Assembly: GCF_013401515.1 (NCBI RefSeq)
Contig: NZ_CP058529.1
Coordinates: forward strand, 1,798,001 to 1,862,000
Origin: Halorarum halophilum
GTDB lineage: Archaea > Halobacteriota > Halobacteria > Halobacteriales > Haloferacaceae
Direction: 5' to 3'
DNA: 64,000 bases
Positions 34,224 through 43,072 of this stretch are shown here, piece by piece. The translations under genes were made by a program, and so were the position numbers. The notes below the pieces were generated by a model that did no database searches, was not told the DNA's origin, and was given only the letters and a program-made list of their open reading frames with translations. Position 1 is the stretch's first letter. Each line of letters opens with the position of its first letter.

Positions 34224-35357
34224 ATGAGCAAGCCGAGCCCCGAACCGTCCGAGCGGGGGCGGGGGATGGACGCGCACAACGAGGTGATGCGCGACATCCG
34301 GTCCGAGAAGGACGCAACGTACGATCCCCACGAGCCGACCCGGGTGTGGCTCGACGAGGACAACACGCCCGACGGCGTCAAGCGATCGCTGACCATCATC
34401 CTCAACACCGGCGGGTGCCGGTGGGCGCGGGCCGGCGGCTGCACGATGTGCGGCTACGTCGCCGAGTCCGTCGAGGGCGGCAGCGTCGCCCACGAGGCGC
34501 TGATGGACCAGATCCAGGTCTGTCTCGACCACGAAGCGGAGAACACCGACGAGGGCGAGGGGCCAGCCCCGCTGATCAAGATCTACACCTCCGGGTCGTT
34601 CCTCGACGAGCGCGAGGTGCCAGCCGAGACGCGCGAGGCGATCGCCGAGACGTTCGCGGACCGGGAGCGCATCGTCGTCGAGTCGCTCCCCGACTTCGTC
34701 TCCGCGGGGAAACTGCGTGACTTCACCGGCCGCGGCCTCGAGACGGACGTCGCCGTTGGCCTGGAGACCACCACGGACCGCGTGCGCCACGACTGCGTGA
34801 ACAAGTACTTCGACTTCGCGGACTTCGAAGGCGCCTGCGCGGAGGCGGGGAAGGCGTCGGCCTCGGACGGGCGAGCGGGCGACGCCGACGAGGCGGGGGA
34901 GGCCAGCGCCGGCGTGAAGGCGTACCTCCTGATGAAGCCGCCGTTCCTCTCGGAGTCCGAGGCGCTGGAGGACATGGTCTCGTCCATCGAGCGCTGCGCG
35001 GACGTCGAGAACTGCCACACGGTCTCGATGAACCCCTGCAACGTCCAGCGGTACACGATGGTCGACGAACTCCACTTCCGCGGTGGGTACCGCCCGCCGT
35101 GGCTCTGGTCGGTCGCGGAGGTGCTCCGGCGCACCGCCGACGTCGACGCCATCGTCGTCTCCGACCCCGTCGGCCACGGCTCCGACCGCGGCGCCCACAA
35201 CTGCAAGGAGTGCGACGACCGCGTCCAGACCGCCATCAAGGACTTCGACCTCCGACAGGACCCCTCGGTGTTCGAGCAGGTGTCCTGCGAGTGCGAGCGG
35301 ACGTGGGAACTCGTCCTCGAGGAGGAGACGGGCTTCGCCCAGCCGCTCACTCGCTGA
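34224..35357 (+). CDS. archaeosine synthase radical SAM subunit RaSEA-like
   Basis: 377 residues from ATG 34224. The radical SAM Cys cluster is unusual but typical of this group: TGGCRWARAGGCTMCGYV (C-x7-C-x2-C). 'VAVGLETTTDRVRHDCVNKYF' and 'LLMKPPFLSE' are family marks, and a Cys-rich C-terminus (HNCKECD, VSCECERTW) may bind zinc or RNA. RaSEA converts the ArcS Lys adduct to archaeosine in tRNA. An Ala/Gly/Asp-rich insertion (about residues 212-232) is a low-complexity addition. ArcS itself is not in the window. Confidence 0.82.
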   Translation: MSKPSPEPSERGRGMDAHNEVMRDIRSEKDATYDPHEPTRVWLDEDNTPDGVKRSLTIILNTGGCRWARAGGCTMCGYVAESVEGGSVAHEALMDQIQVCLDHEAENTDEGEGPAPLIKIYTSGSFLDEREVPAETREAIAETFADRERIVVESLPDFVSAGKLRDFTGRGLETDVAVGLETTTDRVRHDCVNKYFDFADFEGACAEAGKASASDGRAGDADEAGEASAGVKAYLLMKPPFLSESEALEDMVSSIERCADVENCHTVSMNPCNVQRYTMVDELHFRGGYRPPWLWSVAEVLRRTADVDAIVVSDPVGHGSDRGAHNCKECDDRVQTAIKDFDLRQDPSVFEQVSCECERTWELVLEEETGFAQPLTR

Positions 35358-35502
35358 AGCCGAACCGGTCCTGAAGGGTTCCTCCGTCCGTCACGGACCA
35401 CTTCGCCCCGCTCGACCAGAACCGCCCTGCTGAGCGCTCACACCTCCGATAGCGGGCGACTAACCAAACAGTAGGTCCGCCTTTGTCCGGTCGAGACCCA
35501 TC

Positions 35503-35613
35503 ATGGAATCAGTCGAGTGCGTCCTCTGTCCGTCGGGGTGGATCGAGCTTCGGAACGCGGCGCGTCCGGGCCAGTGGATCGCGACCGACTCGCCGGTCGA
35601 GTGTCGGGAGTGA
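35503..35613 (+). CDS. 36-residue zinc-knuckle-like protein
   Basis: ATG 35503 to TGA 35611-35613. It has ECVLCPSG at the N-terminus and VECRE at the end: three Cys that could bind zinc. Codon use is typical of local genes. It converges with purQ, 26 bp away. Function unknown. Confidence 0.5.
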   Translation: MESVECVLCPSGWIELRNAARPGQWIATDSPVECRE

Positions 35614-35639
35614 CGCTGGCGCGGAACTAGTCGTGTCGC

Positions 35640-36311
35640 TCAGGCGAACGCCCGAAGTACGCCCTGCCCGTCCGTCCCGCCGACGTCCGGCAGCGTCGCC
35701 CGTTCGGGGTGGGGCATCATCACCGCGACAGTCTCGCGCGCGCCGAGCACGCCCGCCACGTTCCCCGTCGATCCGTTGGGGTTGGCCGCCTCGGTGACGT
35801 TCCCGTCCGCGTCGCAGTAGCGGAACAGCACCCTGTCCTCGTCGTTCAGCGCGGCCAGCCGCTCGTCGGCGATCTCGAAGCGCCCCTCGCCGTGCGCGAT
35901 GGGCACCTCGATGACGGCACCCTCGTCGTACGCCTCCGTCCACGGCGTGTCCGCGCGCTCGACGCGGAGGTGGACCGCCTCGCACTGGAAGCGGGCCGAA
36001 CGGTTCGTCGTGAACGCGCCCTCCGTGAGGCCCGCCTCGCAGCTGATCTGCGCGCCGTTGCAGACGCCGAGCACCGGCGTCCCCTCCTCGGCCAGCGCCC
36101 GGACCTCGTCCATCACCGGCGTCCGGGCGGCCATCGCGCCGGCCCGGAGGTAGTCGCCGTAGGAGAAGCCGCCGGGGATCACGACGCCGTCGGTATCCTC
36201 GGGGAGGCCGTCGGCGTGCCAGACGCGCTCGGCGTCGATGCCCAGGTGGGAGAGCGCGGCGACCGCGTCGCGGTCGCAGTTCGAGCCGCCGAACTGGACG
36301 ACCGAGATCAT
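35640..36311 (-). CDS. purQ: phosphoribosylformylglycinamidine synthase subunit I
   Basis: 223 residues: a class I glutaminase that feeds ammonia to PurL in step four of purine synthesis. The nucleophile Cys is in LGVCNGAQI, the oxyanion motif is VIPGGFSYGDYLR, and the His/Glu pair is MMPHPERA. The ATG overlaps the purS stop (ATGA at 36308-36311). purL is not here. Confidence 0.95.
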   Translation of the reverse strand: MISVVQFGGSNCDRDAVAALSHLGIDAERVWHADGLPEDTDGVVIPGGFSYGDYLRAGAMAARTPVMDEVRALAEEGTPVLGVCNGAQISCEAGLTEGAFTTNRSARFQCEAVHLRVERADTPWTEAYDEGAVIEVPIAHGEGRFEIADERLAALNDEDRVLFRYCDADGNVTEAANPNGSTGNVAGVLGARETVAVMMPHPERATLPDVGGTDGQGVLRAFA

Positions 36312-36559
36312 CGCTCCACGACGTCGACGTCGTAGTCGTGGATGGTCGGGTTCGCGAGCAGTCGTTTCGCCATCTCGTCGGCCCGCTCGCGCGCCGCGTC
36401 GGCGTCCACGGCGTCGAGATCGACCTCGAAGCGGTCGGCCGAGCGGAGCGCCTCGACCTCGAACCCGAGGCGCTCGAGCGCCCCCTTCGTCGTCTCGGCC
36501 TCGGGATCGAGCACCCCGTGCTTCAGCCGCACGGTCACCGTGGCGGTGTAGGCGGTCAT
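36308..36559 (-). CDS. purS: phosphoribosylformylglycinamidine synthase subunit PurS
   Basis: 83 residues, the normal PurS length ('VRLKHGVLDPEAETTKGALERLGF'). PurS bridges PurQ and PurL. It is translationally coupled to purQ and diverges from purU. A 15-bp motif shared with the purC promoter region lies 50 bp upstream. Confidence 0.93.
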   Translation of the reverse strand: MTAYTATVTVRLKHGVLDPEAETTKGALERLGFEVEALRSADRFEVDLDAVDADAARERADEMAKRLLANPTIHDYDVDVVER

Positions 36560-36609
36560 TGAGGGTACTGCGCGGTCGTGCCCAAAAACGGTTTTGGGTC
36601 GCGTCTGGT

Positions 36610-36624
36610 GTGCACGTTCGTGGA
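36610..36624. promoter_or_regulatory. shared purine-gene motif, copy 1
   Basis: GTGCACGTTCGTGGA contains the palindrome CACG-TT-CGTG. It lies between purS (start 50 bp away) and the divergent purU (about 90 bp away). An identical 15-mer lies upstream of purC. Confidence 0.55.
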
Positions 36625-36715
36625 AGGTAACGGTCGCGGGAAGCGATAGAGGCATGACCGTGAGCGAGGAAGGCGTGTCCATGTCCCCTCCGGACGCGCA
36701 GGCGGTGAGCGACCG

Positions 36716-37639
36716 ATGAGCGAGTTGACCGAGATCGTCGTCGTCGGAGACGACGACACGGGACTGGTCGCCCGCGTCACCTCCCTGCTGTTCGAGCGGG
36801 GGTGCAACATCGAGGACCTCGACCAGGCGGTCCGGGACGGCGTGTTCCGGATGCGTCTCCACGCCGACACGGCGGGGATGGTCTGCAAGCCCGACACGCT
36901 GCGCGAGGACCTCGAAGGGCTCGGCGACGACCTCGGCGTCGACGTGCGCGTCCGCTTCCCGGACGAGCGCGACGGCCGGTGCATCGGCCTGCTCGTCACG
37001 AAGGAGGAGCACGCGCCCCGGGCGGTGCTGGAGGCCTGCGCGGACGGCACGCTCGACGCCGACGTGGGGGTGATGGCCGGCAACCGGGACGCGCTCGAAC
37101 CGCTGGCCGAGGAGTTCGGCGTCCCCTTCTTCGACGTCGGCGACGAGAACGGCTCGCACGACGAGTCGGAGCTGCTGGACCTGCTGGCCGAGCACGACGT
37201 GGACTGCATCGCGCTCGCCCGCTTCATGCGCATCCTCTCGCCCGAGGTCGTGTTCCGGTACGAGGGCCGCATCATCAACGTCCACCCGTCGCTGCTTCCG
37301 GCGTTCCCGGGCGCTGAGGCGTACCGCCAGGCGGTCGAGGGCGGCGCCCGCGTCGCGGGCGTGACGGCCCACTACGTGACGACCGACCTCGACCAGGGGC
37401 CGGTCGTCGCCCAGCGCGCGTTCTCGGTCCCCGCGCGCGCCGACGCCGCGGACCTGAAGGAGAGCGGCCAGCCGCTGGAGGCCGAGGCGCTCGTCGAGGC
37501 GCTACGCGCGCACCTCGACGACGCGCTGGTGATCCGTCGCGGGCGGACGCACCTTCGGGAGGGCGTGGATCCGGCGGAGTACGACCTGGGCGCCGTGGCC
37601 GCCCCCGAAGCGCCCGCGCCGGCGCCACCCGTCGAGTAG
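36716..37639 (+). CDS. purU: formyltetrahydrofolate deformylase PurU
   Basis: 307 residues. An N-terminal ACT domain ('IVVVGDDDTGLVARVTSLLFERGCNIEDLD', shown in part) is joined to a formyltransferase fold with catalytic Asn/His in RIINVHPSLLPAF and Asp in VTTDLDQGP. It releases formate from formyl-folate, possibly to supply purine formylation. An Ala/Pro tail ends the chain. It is divergent from purSQ. Confidence 0.9.
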   Translation: MSELTEIVVVGDDDTGLVARVTSLLFERGCNIEDLDQAVRDGVFRMRLHADTAGMVCKPDTLREDLEGLGDDLGVDVRVRFPDERDGRCIGLLVTKEEHAPRAVLEACADGTLDADVGVMAGNRDALEPLAEEFGVPFFDVGDENGSHDESELLDLLAEHDVDCIALARFMRILSPEVVFRYEGRIINVHPSLLPAFPGAEAYRQAVEGGARVAGVTAHYVTTDLDQGPVVAQRAFSVPARADAADLKESGQPLEAEALVEALRAHLDDALVIRRGRTHLREGVDPAEYDLGAVAAPEAPAPAPPVE

Positions 37640-37709
37640 CGCGGTCGCTCGCGGACTCGACTACAGGTGCCGGCTCGACGTGATACCGATGTTCTCCCGA
37701 CCGTTCCGA

Positions 37710-38723
37710 CTACAGGCCCCGAACACGGTCGACCGCGTCCGCCAAGTCGGGCGCGTCGAACCAGTCCCGCCCGGTGTAGGCGTTCGCGCCGGCGGCGTAC
37801 ATGTCCGCGGCGGCCTCGACGACGTCGGCCGGGAGCTCGGGCGGTTCCACCTCGCAGAGCGGGCGCCAGTCGGCGACGCCCTCGCAGTCCGCCCGTGCCT
37901 TCGCCTCGCCGACTGCGTCGACCCACTCCGGATGCTCGCGCTTGTAGTACTGCCGGACGACCTCCTTGGACACCTCCTGGCCGTCGTAGGCGAAGCGGTT
38001 CTCGTCGAACGTGCCGACCACGTCGGCGATGCGGACCTCGCCGTCGGCGTACAGGCACTCGATCTTCCCGTCCTCGTGGACGAACCCCGTCCCGGCCGCT
38101 CGCTCGGTCAGGAGTTCGTTCACGCGCAGCGCGACCGCCTCCAAGTCGTCGACGTCGGCGGCGCCCGCGACGGCGTCCGCCTCCTCGCGCGTGAGGTAGC
38201 GGTCCTGCTCCTCGTACTTCGTGGAGAACTCGACGATCGGACCGGGTAGCGGGACCGCCTCGTCGGGCCACTCGTCGCGGTCGAGGGCGACGTCGCGCGG
38301 TTCGATGCGCTTCCGGAGGCTCGAGCCGACCGGCACTGTGTTGCGGAACACGATCTCGAGGGGGACGATGTAGTTCGAGCCGGCGTTCGCGTGGAAGGCG
38401 TCGTAGTCGTACGCGCCGTCGGCGAAGGGGAGGTCGGGGACGTTCACGAGGTCGATGGCGAGTTCCCGGGGCGGGCCCTCGGCCTCGGCCAGGGGCGTCG
38501 CGTCCGGCCCGACGCCGCGGTAGTGTGTCGGGACGCCCTCGTCCTCGAGCAATTCGAAGTTGAACGACCCCATCGTGCAGAGCGAGGCGCCCTTGCCCGG
38601 GATCTCGTCGGGCATCTTCCCCCAGTCGAAGACGGAGTAGTCGTCGGTGAAGACGAAACTGCCGACGCCGGGGGCCGCGTCGGTGGGCGCGCGCTCGACG
38701 CGGAACTCCTTGACGCTCGTCAT
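37710..38723 (-). CDS. purC: SAICAR synthase
   Basis: 337 residues from ATG 38723. It joins CAIR and aspartate with ATP. Family marks are [23 protein letters not shown] near the N-terminus (shown in part), '[16 protein letters not shown]' and '[15 protein letters not shown]'. Longer than bacterial PurC, like other haloarchaeal forms. It converges with purU. Confidence 0.93.
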   Translation of the reverse strand: MTSVKEFRVERAPTDAAPGVGSFVFTDDYSVFDWGKMPDEIPGKGASLCTMGSFNFELLEDEGVPTHYRGVGPDATPLAEAEGPPRELAIDLVNVPDLPFADGAYDYDAFHANAGSNYIVPLEIVFRNTVPVGSSLRKRIEPRDVALDRDEWPDEAVPLPGPIVEFSTKYEEQDRYLTREEADAVAGAADVDDLEAVALRVNELLTERAAGTGFVHEDGKIECLYADGEVRIADVVGTFDENRFAYDGQEVSKEVVRQYYKREHPEWVDAVGEAKARADCEGVADWRPLCEVEPPELPADVVEAAADMYAAGANAYTGRDWFDAPDLADAVDRVRGL

Positions 38724-38797
38724 GGGTGGGAGGGCGGGCGCGGGCCGTATGAATCTTTCATTTCCGTGCCCATCGATGTCGTCGTCCCGCCCTAGTT

Positions 38798-38812
38798 GTG
38801 CACGTTCGTGGA
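38798..38812. promoter_or_regulatory. shared purine-gene motif, copy 2
   Basis: GTGCACGTTCGTGGA, identical to 36610-36624, lies 74 bp upstream of the purC start on the same side as the promoter. Confidence 0.55.
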
Positions 38813-38867
38813 TTGGATCGGGGCACACCACCGACCTAAACCCGGACCGTCGACCCGAAGGGCCCGC

Positions 38868-39305
38868 CTACAGCCGACCGCTGCCGACGTACACGAGTCC
38901 CAGGCTCCCGACGAGGAGTACGACCCCCGCGACGGTTTCGGGGAGTCGCAGTACGTCCTCGCCGACGAATCCGACCAGTACGAGCGCGAGCGCGACGGCG
39001 GCGGGGAGCGGGTGTGCGGCCAGTTGCTGACCGAACACCCTGACCGACCAGTAGCCCGTCTCCAGCATCGACGCGACGGCGACCCCGAGCGGCCGGTTCC
39101 CGTCCGGGCTCCCGACCGGTTCGAACCCGGCGAGGTCCTCTCGGGCGATCGCGTGAAGCTCGCCGGTGTGGACCCGTCGACCGTCGGCCGCGCCGACGCG
39201 GAGGGCCGTGACGCCGTTCCCGTCGGTGCCCACGACCCGGTACGTGCCGTCCGGGTAGTCGGCGTCGGTCGGCCGGAGGTGGTCGTCGACGGACGGCGAA
39301 GTCAT
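38868..39305 (-). CDS. haloarchaeal protein with two C-terminal membrane helices
   Basis: 145 residues. A soluble beta-rich N-terminal half ('GTYRVVGTDGNGVTALRVG') precedes two hydrophobic helices ('LPAAVALALVLVGFVG', 'VAGVVLLVGSLGLVYVG'). No named family recognised. Confidence 0.65.
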   Translation of the reverse strand: MTSPSVDDHLRPTDADYPDGTYRVVGTDGNGVTALRVGAADGRRVHTGELHAIAREDLAGFEPVGSPDGNRPLGVAVASMLETGYWSVRVFGQQLAAHPLPAAVALALVLVGFVGEDVLRLPETVAGVVLLVGSLGLVYVGSGRL

Positions 39306-39347
39306 TCGTGAACCGATACGTCACCTCACTGCCGTAAAGCTTGGGCA

Positions 39348-40439
39348 TCAATCCGACCGGGTTCGCGCCGGCGCGATGCCGCCCTCGTTCCTCGTCAGGA
39401 GGTACAGCACGAACGAGGAGAGCCAGTGCGATCCGGCGTAGTCGTCGGTGAACGCCCCGGCAAGGCCGCGCTCGGCGTGCCGCTCCGCGCTCCGTTCGAA
39501 CGGCTCGGCGTACCGGTGACCGTCGAGCGCGGAGGCGAGTCCCGCCAGACACCACGCCTTCGAGACGTTCAGACCGACCAGGTGGAGCGCGACTCCCTCG
39601 TCCGAGTCGGCGTCCACGCGGACTGGTTCGAGGATCGCGTCGTGCGGGGACGAGGTGACGTCCGGGAGGAACTCGTCGAGCCACGTCGCGAACTCCTCCC
39701 GGCCGTACACGCGCCGCATGAGGTCCGCCTCAGTCAGCGACGGGGAGAGGAAATCCCAGCCGAGCGGTTCGTACGCGACGGGGTAGTCGCGGTCCTCGGC
39801 GAAGAACTCCAACGCCGTCTCCACGACGGCGGACTCAAGCGAGTCGTCGGACACCGTCCTCGCGTAGTCGAGGACGCAGTGCAGGGCGAACGCCGTGTTC
39901 CCGTGGGTCCCGACCCTGAACGGGCGCTCCTGGGACAGGAACTCGGTCTCGACGAGGCTCACGATCGCCCGTTCCAGCGGTTCGAGGATCGACCTCCACT
40001 CGTTCGCCCGCTCGTCGTCCCACAGGGACAGCTCAGAGGCGAGGTGGAGGAACCACGCCCACCCGTACGGCTTCTCGAACGACTCGTTCCCCTCGAGGTA
40101 CGCGACCTCCCGGTCGACGTTCTCGGGGGTGAGCCGGGCGTCGATACTCCCGACGATCTCCGACTCCGCCGGGTGGTCGTCGAACAGTCGAAGCTGACGG
40201 ACGAGCGCCCAGTGGCTGTGGACCGAGGAGTGCCAGTCGAAACAGCCGTAGAACACCGGGTGCTGCTCCTTCGGTCGCTCGACCCCGTCCGGGGAGTCGA
40301 CGAAACCGACGAAGTGGGGGAACTCGGTCTCGATCGAATCGAGCGGGTAGCGCGAGAGGGTCTCCGCGACGTCCGCCCGGAGCCGGTCGGCCTCGCCCGA
40401 CAGAACCGTGTCCGTCTCGATGTCAGCGAGTGTATCCAT
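39348..40439 (-). CDS. DUF2891 family protein
   Basis: 363 residues. 'HPVFYGCFDWHSSVHSHWALVR' and 'GSHWLSSFVLYLLT' are hallmarks of DUF2891, an alpha/alpha-barrel-like soluble family. 'KPYGWAWFLHLASEL' and the many Trp/His suggest a glycan or metal binding pocket, but the activity is unknown. Transcribed alone. Confidence 0.85.
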   Translation of the reverse strand: MDTLADIETDTVLSGEADRLRADVAETLSRYPLDSIETEFPHFVGFVDSPDGVERPKEQHPVFYGCFDWHSSVHSHWALVRQLRLFDDHPAESEIVGSIDARLTPENVDREVAYLEGNESFEKPYGWAWFLHLASELSLWDDERANEWRSILEPLERAIVSLVETEFLSQERPFRVGTHGNTAFALHCVLDYARTVSDDSLESAVVETALEFFAEDRDYPVAYEPLGWDFLSPSLTEADLMRRVYGREEFATWLDEFLPDVTSSPHDAILEPVRVDADSDEGVALHLVGLNVSKAWCLAGLASALDGHRYAEPFERSAERHAERGLAGAFTDDYAGSHWLSSFVLYLLTRNEGGIAPARTRSD

Positions 40440-40596
40440 TCGGGCGGACCGTTCGCGCCCTCCGTAATGAATCGGGTGGTGGTGTGTGACCGGGGGACGC
40501 GGCCGTGGGTCGGGCCTGTGTAATCCGGCTCCACCGGCACTCCGGAAACCGGCTTCACGTACGGATAAACACCATCCTACGCCACCGACGCGCAGT

Positions 40597-41286
40597 TCAG
40601 GTTGTCGATCCTTGGGGGGTTTGCGTGGGAAGCTTTGGGACGAGCCAGGCCAGGAACGAGTCCTGGCTGCGCGTCTGGAGCCAGATTCGTCCCTCGCCGG
40701 TGAACTCGGCGACCAGCCCCTCGCCGCTGAGCAGCGTCGATTTCAGTCCGCCCATCCGCCTGACGGTGAAGTCGGCGGTGTCCTCGAAGGCGACGATGTG
40801 GCCTGTATCGATGGTGTACGTCTCGTCGGGTGCGAGGTCGATCTCCCGGATAGCGCCATAGCTGGACATGAACAGCGGCCCGCTCCCCTCGATCCTGAGC
40901 AGGAACAGTCCCTCGCTCCCGAAGAACGTTCTGGCACCCCCGAACTCGGTGTCGACGTCGAGTGCCGGGTCGGAGGCGATGTACGACCCCGACTGCACGT
41001 AGACGGTGTCCCCGTCGAGCTCGTGGTGGACGACGTCCCCCGGTAGCGGTGGCGCGAACGTGACCGACCCCGGCTTGCTGGCGGTGAAAGTGTTCTGGAA
41101 GACGCTTTCGCCCCCGAACAGCCCCCGACGGATCGACTTCAGGAACCCCCCGGTGGCGTTCGTCTCCATCTCGATGCCCTCGCTGTAGCTCACCATCGCC
41201 CCCGACTCCGCGAGGACCTGTTCTCCCTCCTCCAGGGACACCTCGGCCATCGCGAACGACGGACGGTGCGTGATCTCGTGTTCCAC
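40597..41286 (-). CDS. AIM24/TIGR00266 family protein
   Basis: 229 residues of repeated beta structure: 'SFAMAEVSLEEGEQVLAESGAMVSYS', 'GGESVFQNTFTASKPGSVTFA' (each shown in part), 'GEGLVAEFTGEGRIWLQTRS'. This is the AIM24/tryptophan-RNA-binding-attenuator-like barrel, conserved across domains and of unknown function in archaea. Normal length. Confidence 0.88.
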   Translation of the reverse strand: MEHEITHRPSFAMAEVSLEEGEQVLAESGAMVSYSEGIEMETNATGGFLKSIRRGLFGGESVFQNTFTASKPGSVTFAPPLPGDVVHHELDGDTVYVQSGSYIASDPALDVDTEFGGARTFFGSEGLFLLRIEGSGPLFMSSYGAIREIDLAPDETYTIDTGHIVAFEDTADFTVRRMGGLKSTLLSGEGLVAEFTGEGRIWLQTRSQDSFLAWLVPKLPTQTPQGSTT

Positions 41287-41428
41287 GGAGGTAACTACGC
41301 GGTGCGGCAGAAATAAGGGTGCGCGGGAACCGGGGAGCGGTCCCTCGGAGGTGCGACGAATCGTCGCCGGCGATCTCGACGGATCAGGAATGCACGTTCA
41401 CGGGCGTCGTTCGTCCGGAAATACGGGG

Positions 41429-42823
41429 CTACTCCTCGGGCAGCACCTTCCCCGGGTTGAGGGTGCCGTTCGGATCGAGCGCGTCCTTGATCGACCGCAT
41501 CACGTCGACCGCGGCGCCGTGCTCGCGCCGGAGGTACTGCTGCTTGCCGACGCCGATCCCGTGCTCGCCCGTGACGGTGCCGTCGAGTTCGAGAGCCCGG
41601 TCGACGAGTTCGGCGTACGCGCGCTCGGCGCGATCGACCGCGTCCGGGTCTTCGTGGTCGTAGACGGCGAAGTAGTGGAGGTTGCCGTCGCCGGCGTGGC
41701 CGAACGCGGGGATGAACAGGTCGTACTCGTCGGCGACCTCCTTCACGTCGCGGATCATCGCCGGGTAGTTCGAGATGGGGACGGTGACGTCGCCGGGGTG
41801 TCCCATCGACGCGCCGGGGAGCCACTCGTCGGCGGCGTACGTGATGTCCTTCCGGGCGGTCCAGAGCTCGTCCATCTCGTCGCCCTCGCCCACCTCGAAC
41901 GACTCCACGTCGTGTGCCGCGAACACCGCCTCGCAGAACGCGATCTCCTCCTCGACGCCGTGGTCGGCGTGGAACTCGACGAACGCCATCGGTCGCTCGG
42001 GCAGTTCGGTCCCCGAGTAGTTGTTCACGAGCGCGGCCGAGTCGGCGTCCATCAGCTCGATCTTCGCGACGTCGACGCCGGAGGTCACCGCGTCGCGGAC
42101 CGCGGCGGTCGCGTCGTCGAGCGTCGGGAAGACGGCGCGGCCCCCGCGGATCTGCTGGGGGATGCCCGCCAGTCCGAGCGTCGCCCGCGTCACCACGCCG
42201 AGGGTCCCCTCCGAGCCGACCAAGAGGGCGGTGAGGTTGTAGCCGCTGGAGGTCTTTGCCGCCCTGGTCCCGGTCTCGACGACGGTCCCGTCGGCCATGA
42301 CGACCTCCAGTTTCCGGACCCAGTCGCCGACCTCGCCGTACTTCACGGTGCCCATGCCGGACGCGTCGGTGGCGATCATGCCGCCGATCGTGGAGATGGC
42401 GCCCGAGGAGGGGAGCGGCGGGAACGTGAGGCCGTGGCGGGCGACGCGCTCGTTCAGGTCCGTCCCGATGACGCCCGGCTCGACGTCGACCGTGAGGTCG
42501 TCCGGGCGGACCTCCAGGACGCTGTCCATCCGCGTCAGGTCGAGGCTGATACCGCCGTCGATCGGGGTGACGTGCGACTCGAGGCTCGTTCCGGCCGCGT
42601 AGGGCGTCACCGGGACGCCGCGTTCGTCGGCCGCCGCGAGCACCGTCGACACGTCCGCCGTCGATTCCGGGAACACCACCGCGTCGGGCGGCACCTCCTC
42701 GTCGGGCGCCGTGGCGTACCCGCCGGCGTGGGTGCCCCGGTCGGACTCGCCGCGGGACACCTCGCCGTCGAGGTCGAGGTCCGCGAGGAACCCGACGTCG
42801 CGTTCGGTCGCTCCGTGGCTCAT
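41429..42823 (-). CDS. FAD-linked 2-hydroxyacid oxidase (D-lactate dehydrogenase / GlcD type)
   Basis: 464 residues from ATG 42823. FAD-binding type 4 domain ('VTPYAAGTSLESHVTPIDGG', 'PPLPSSGAISTIGGMIATDASGM', each shown in part) and a C-terminal FAD-oxidase domain with FGHAGDGNLHY and GEHGIGVGK. It oxidises D-lactate or glycolate; the substrate cannot be fixed. No fused iron-sulfur domain. Confidence 0.9.
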   Translation of the reverse strand: MSHGATERDVGFLADLDLDGEVSRGESDRGTHAGGYATAPDEEVPPDAVVFPESTADVSTVLAAADERGVPVTPYAAGTSLESHVTPIDGGISLDLTRMDSVLEVRPDDLTVDVEPGVIGTDLNERVARHGLTFPPLPSSGAISTIGGMIATDASGMGTVKYGEVGDWVRKLEVVMADGTVVETGTRAAKTSSGYNLTALLVGSEGTLGVVTRATLGLAGIPQQIRGGRAVFPTLDDATAAVRDAVTSGVDVAKIELMDADSAALVNNYSGTELPERPMAFVEFHADHGVEEEIAFCEAVFAAHDVESFEVGEGDEMDELWTARKDITYAADEWLPGASMGHPGDVTVPISNYPAMIRDVKEVADEYDLFIPAFGHAGDGNLHYFAVYDHEDPDAVDRAERAYAELVDRALELDGTVTGEHGIGVGKQQYLRREHGAAVDVMRSIKDALDPNGTLNPGKVLPEE

Positions 42824-42912
42824 GTGTACAAGGGACACGTGGACGAACAAGAGGTCACCGGTCCCCGAGGTCGCGGCGGACTCCTTCGGTGTCGCGTTCG
42901 GCCGTTCCGTTC

Positions 42913-42966
42913 GGAAGTCGGGTTCGGGAGTCCTGTTTTGGAAGTCGCGTTCGGGAATCCTGTTCG
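42913..42966 (+). repeat. 27-bp tandem repeat, two copies, upstream of cofH
   Basis: GGAAGTCGGGTTCGGGAGTC... (42913-42939) is followed directly by GGAAGTCGCGTTCGGGAATC... (42940-42966); the two differ at a few positions. Earlier bases (TTCGGCCGTTCCG) hint at a third, degenerate unit. It lies in the promoter-side region between divergent genes. Confidence 0.6.
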
Positions 42967-43072
42967 ACGAGCGCTCGACGGTCGGTCCGTTCGTGGTGAC
43001 GAGCGGGCCCGCGTCGGCAACTGGCGTCGGGTACCGCCCCGCTTTTACTCCCCGGTCGTGATGCTGCTAGCA

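Noticed and set aside
41270-43072. Plus-strand frame continuous with cofH and extending it upstream by about 600 residues
   Set aside because: It is antisense to the well-supported FAD-oxidase gene, and the translation is Arg/Val/Asp repeats typical of shadow frames in GC-rich halophiles; homology to CofH begins only after 43073.
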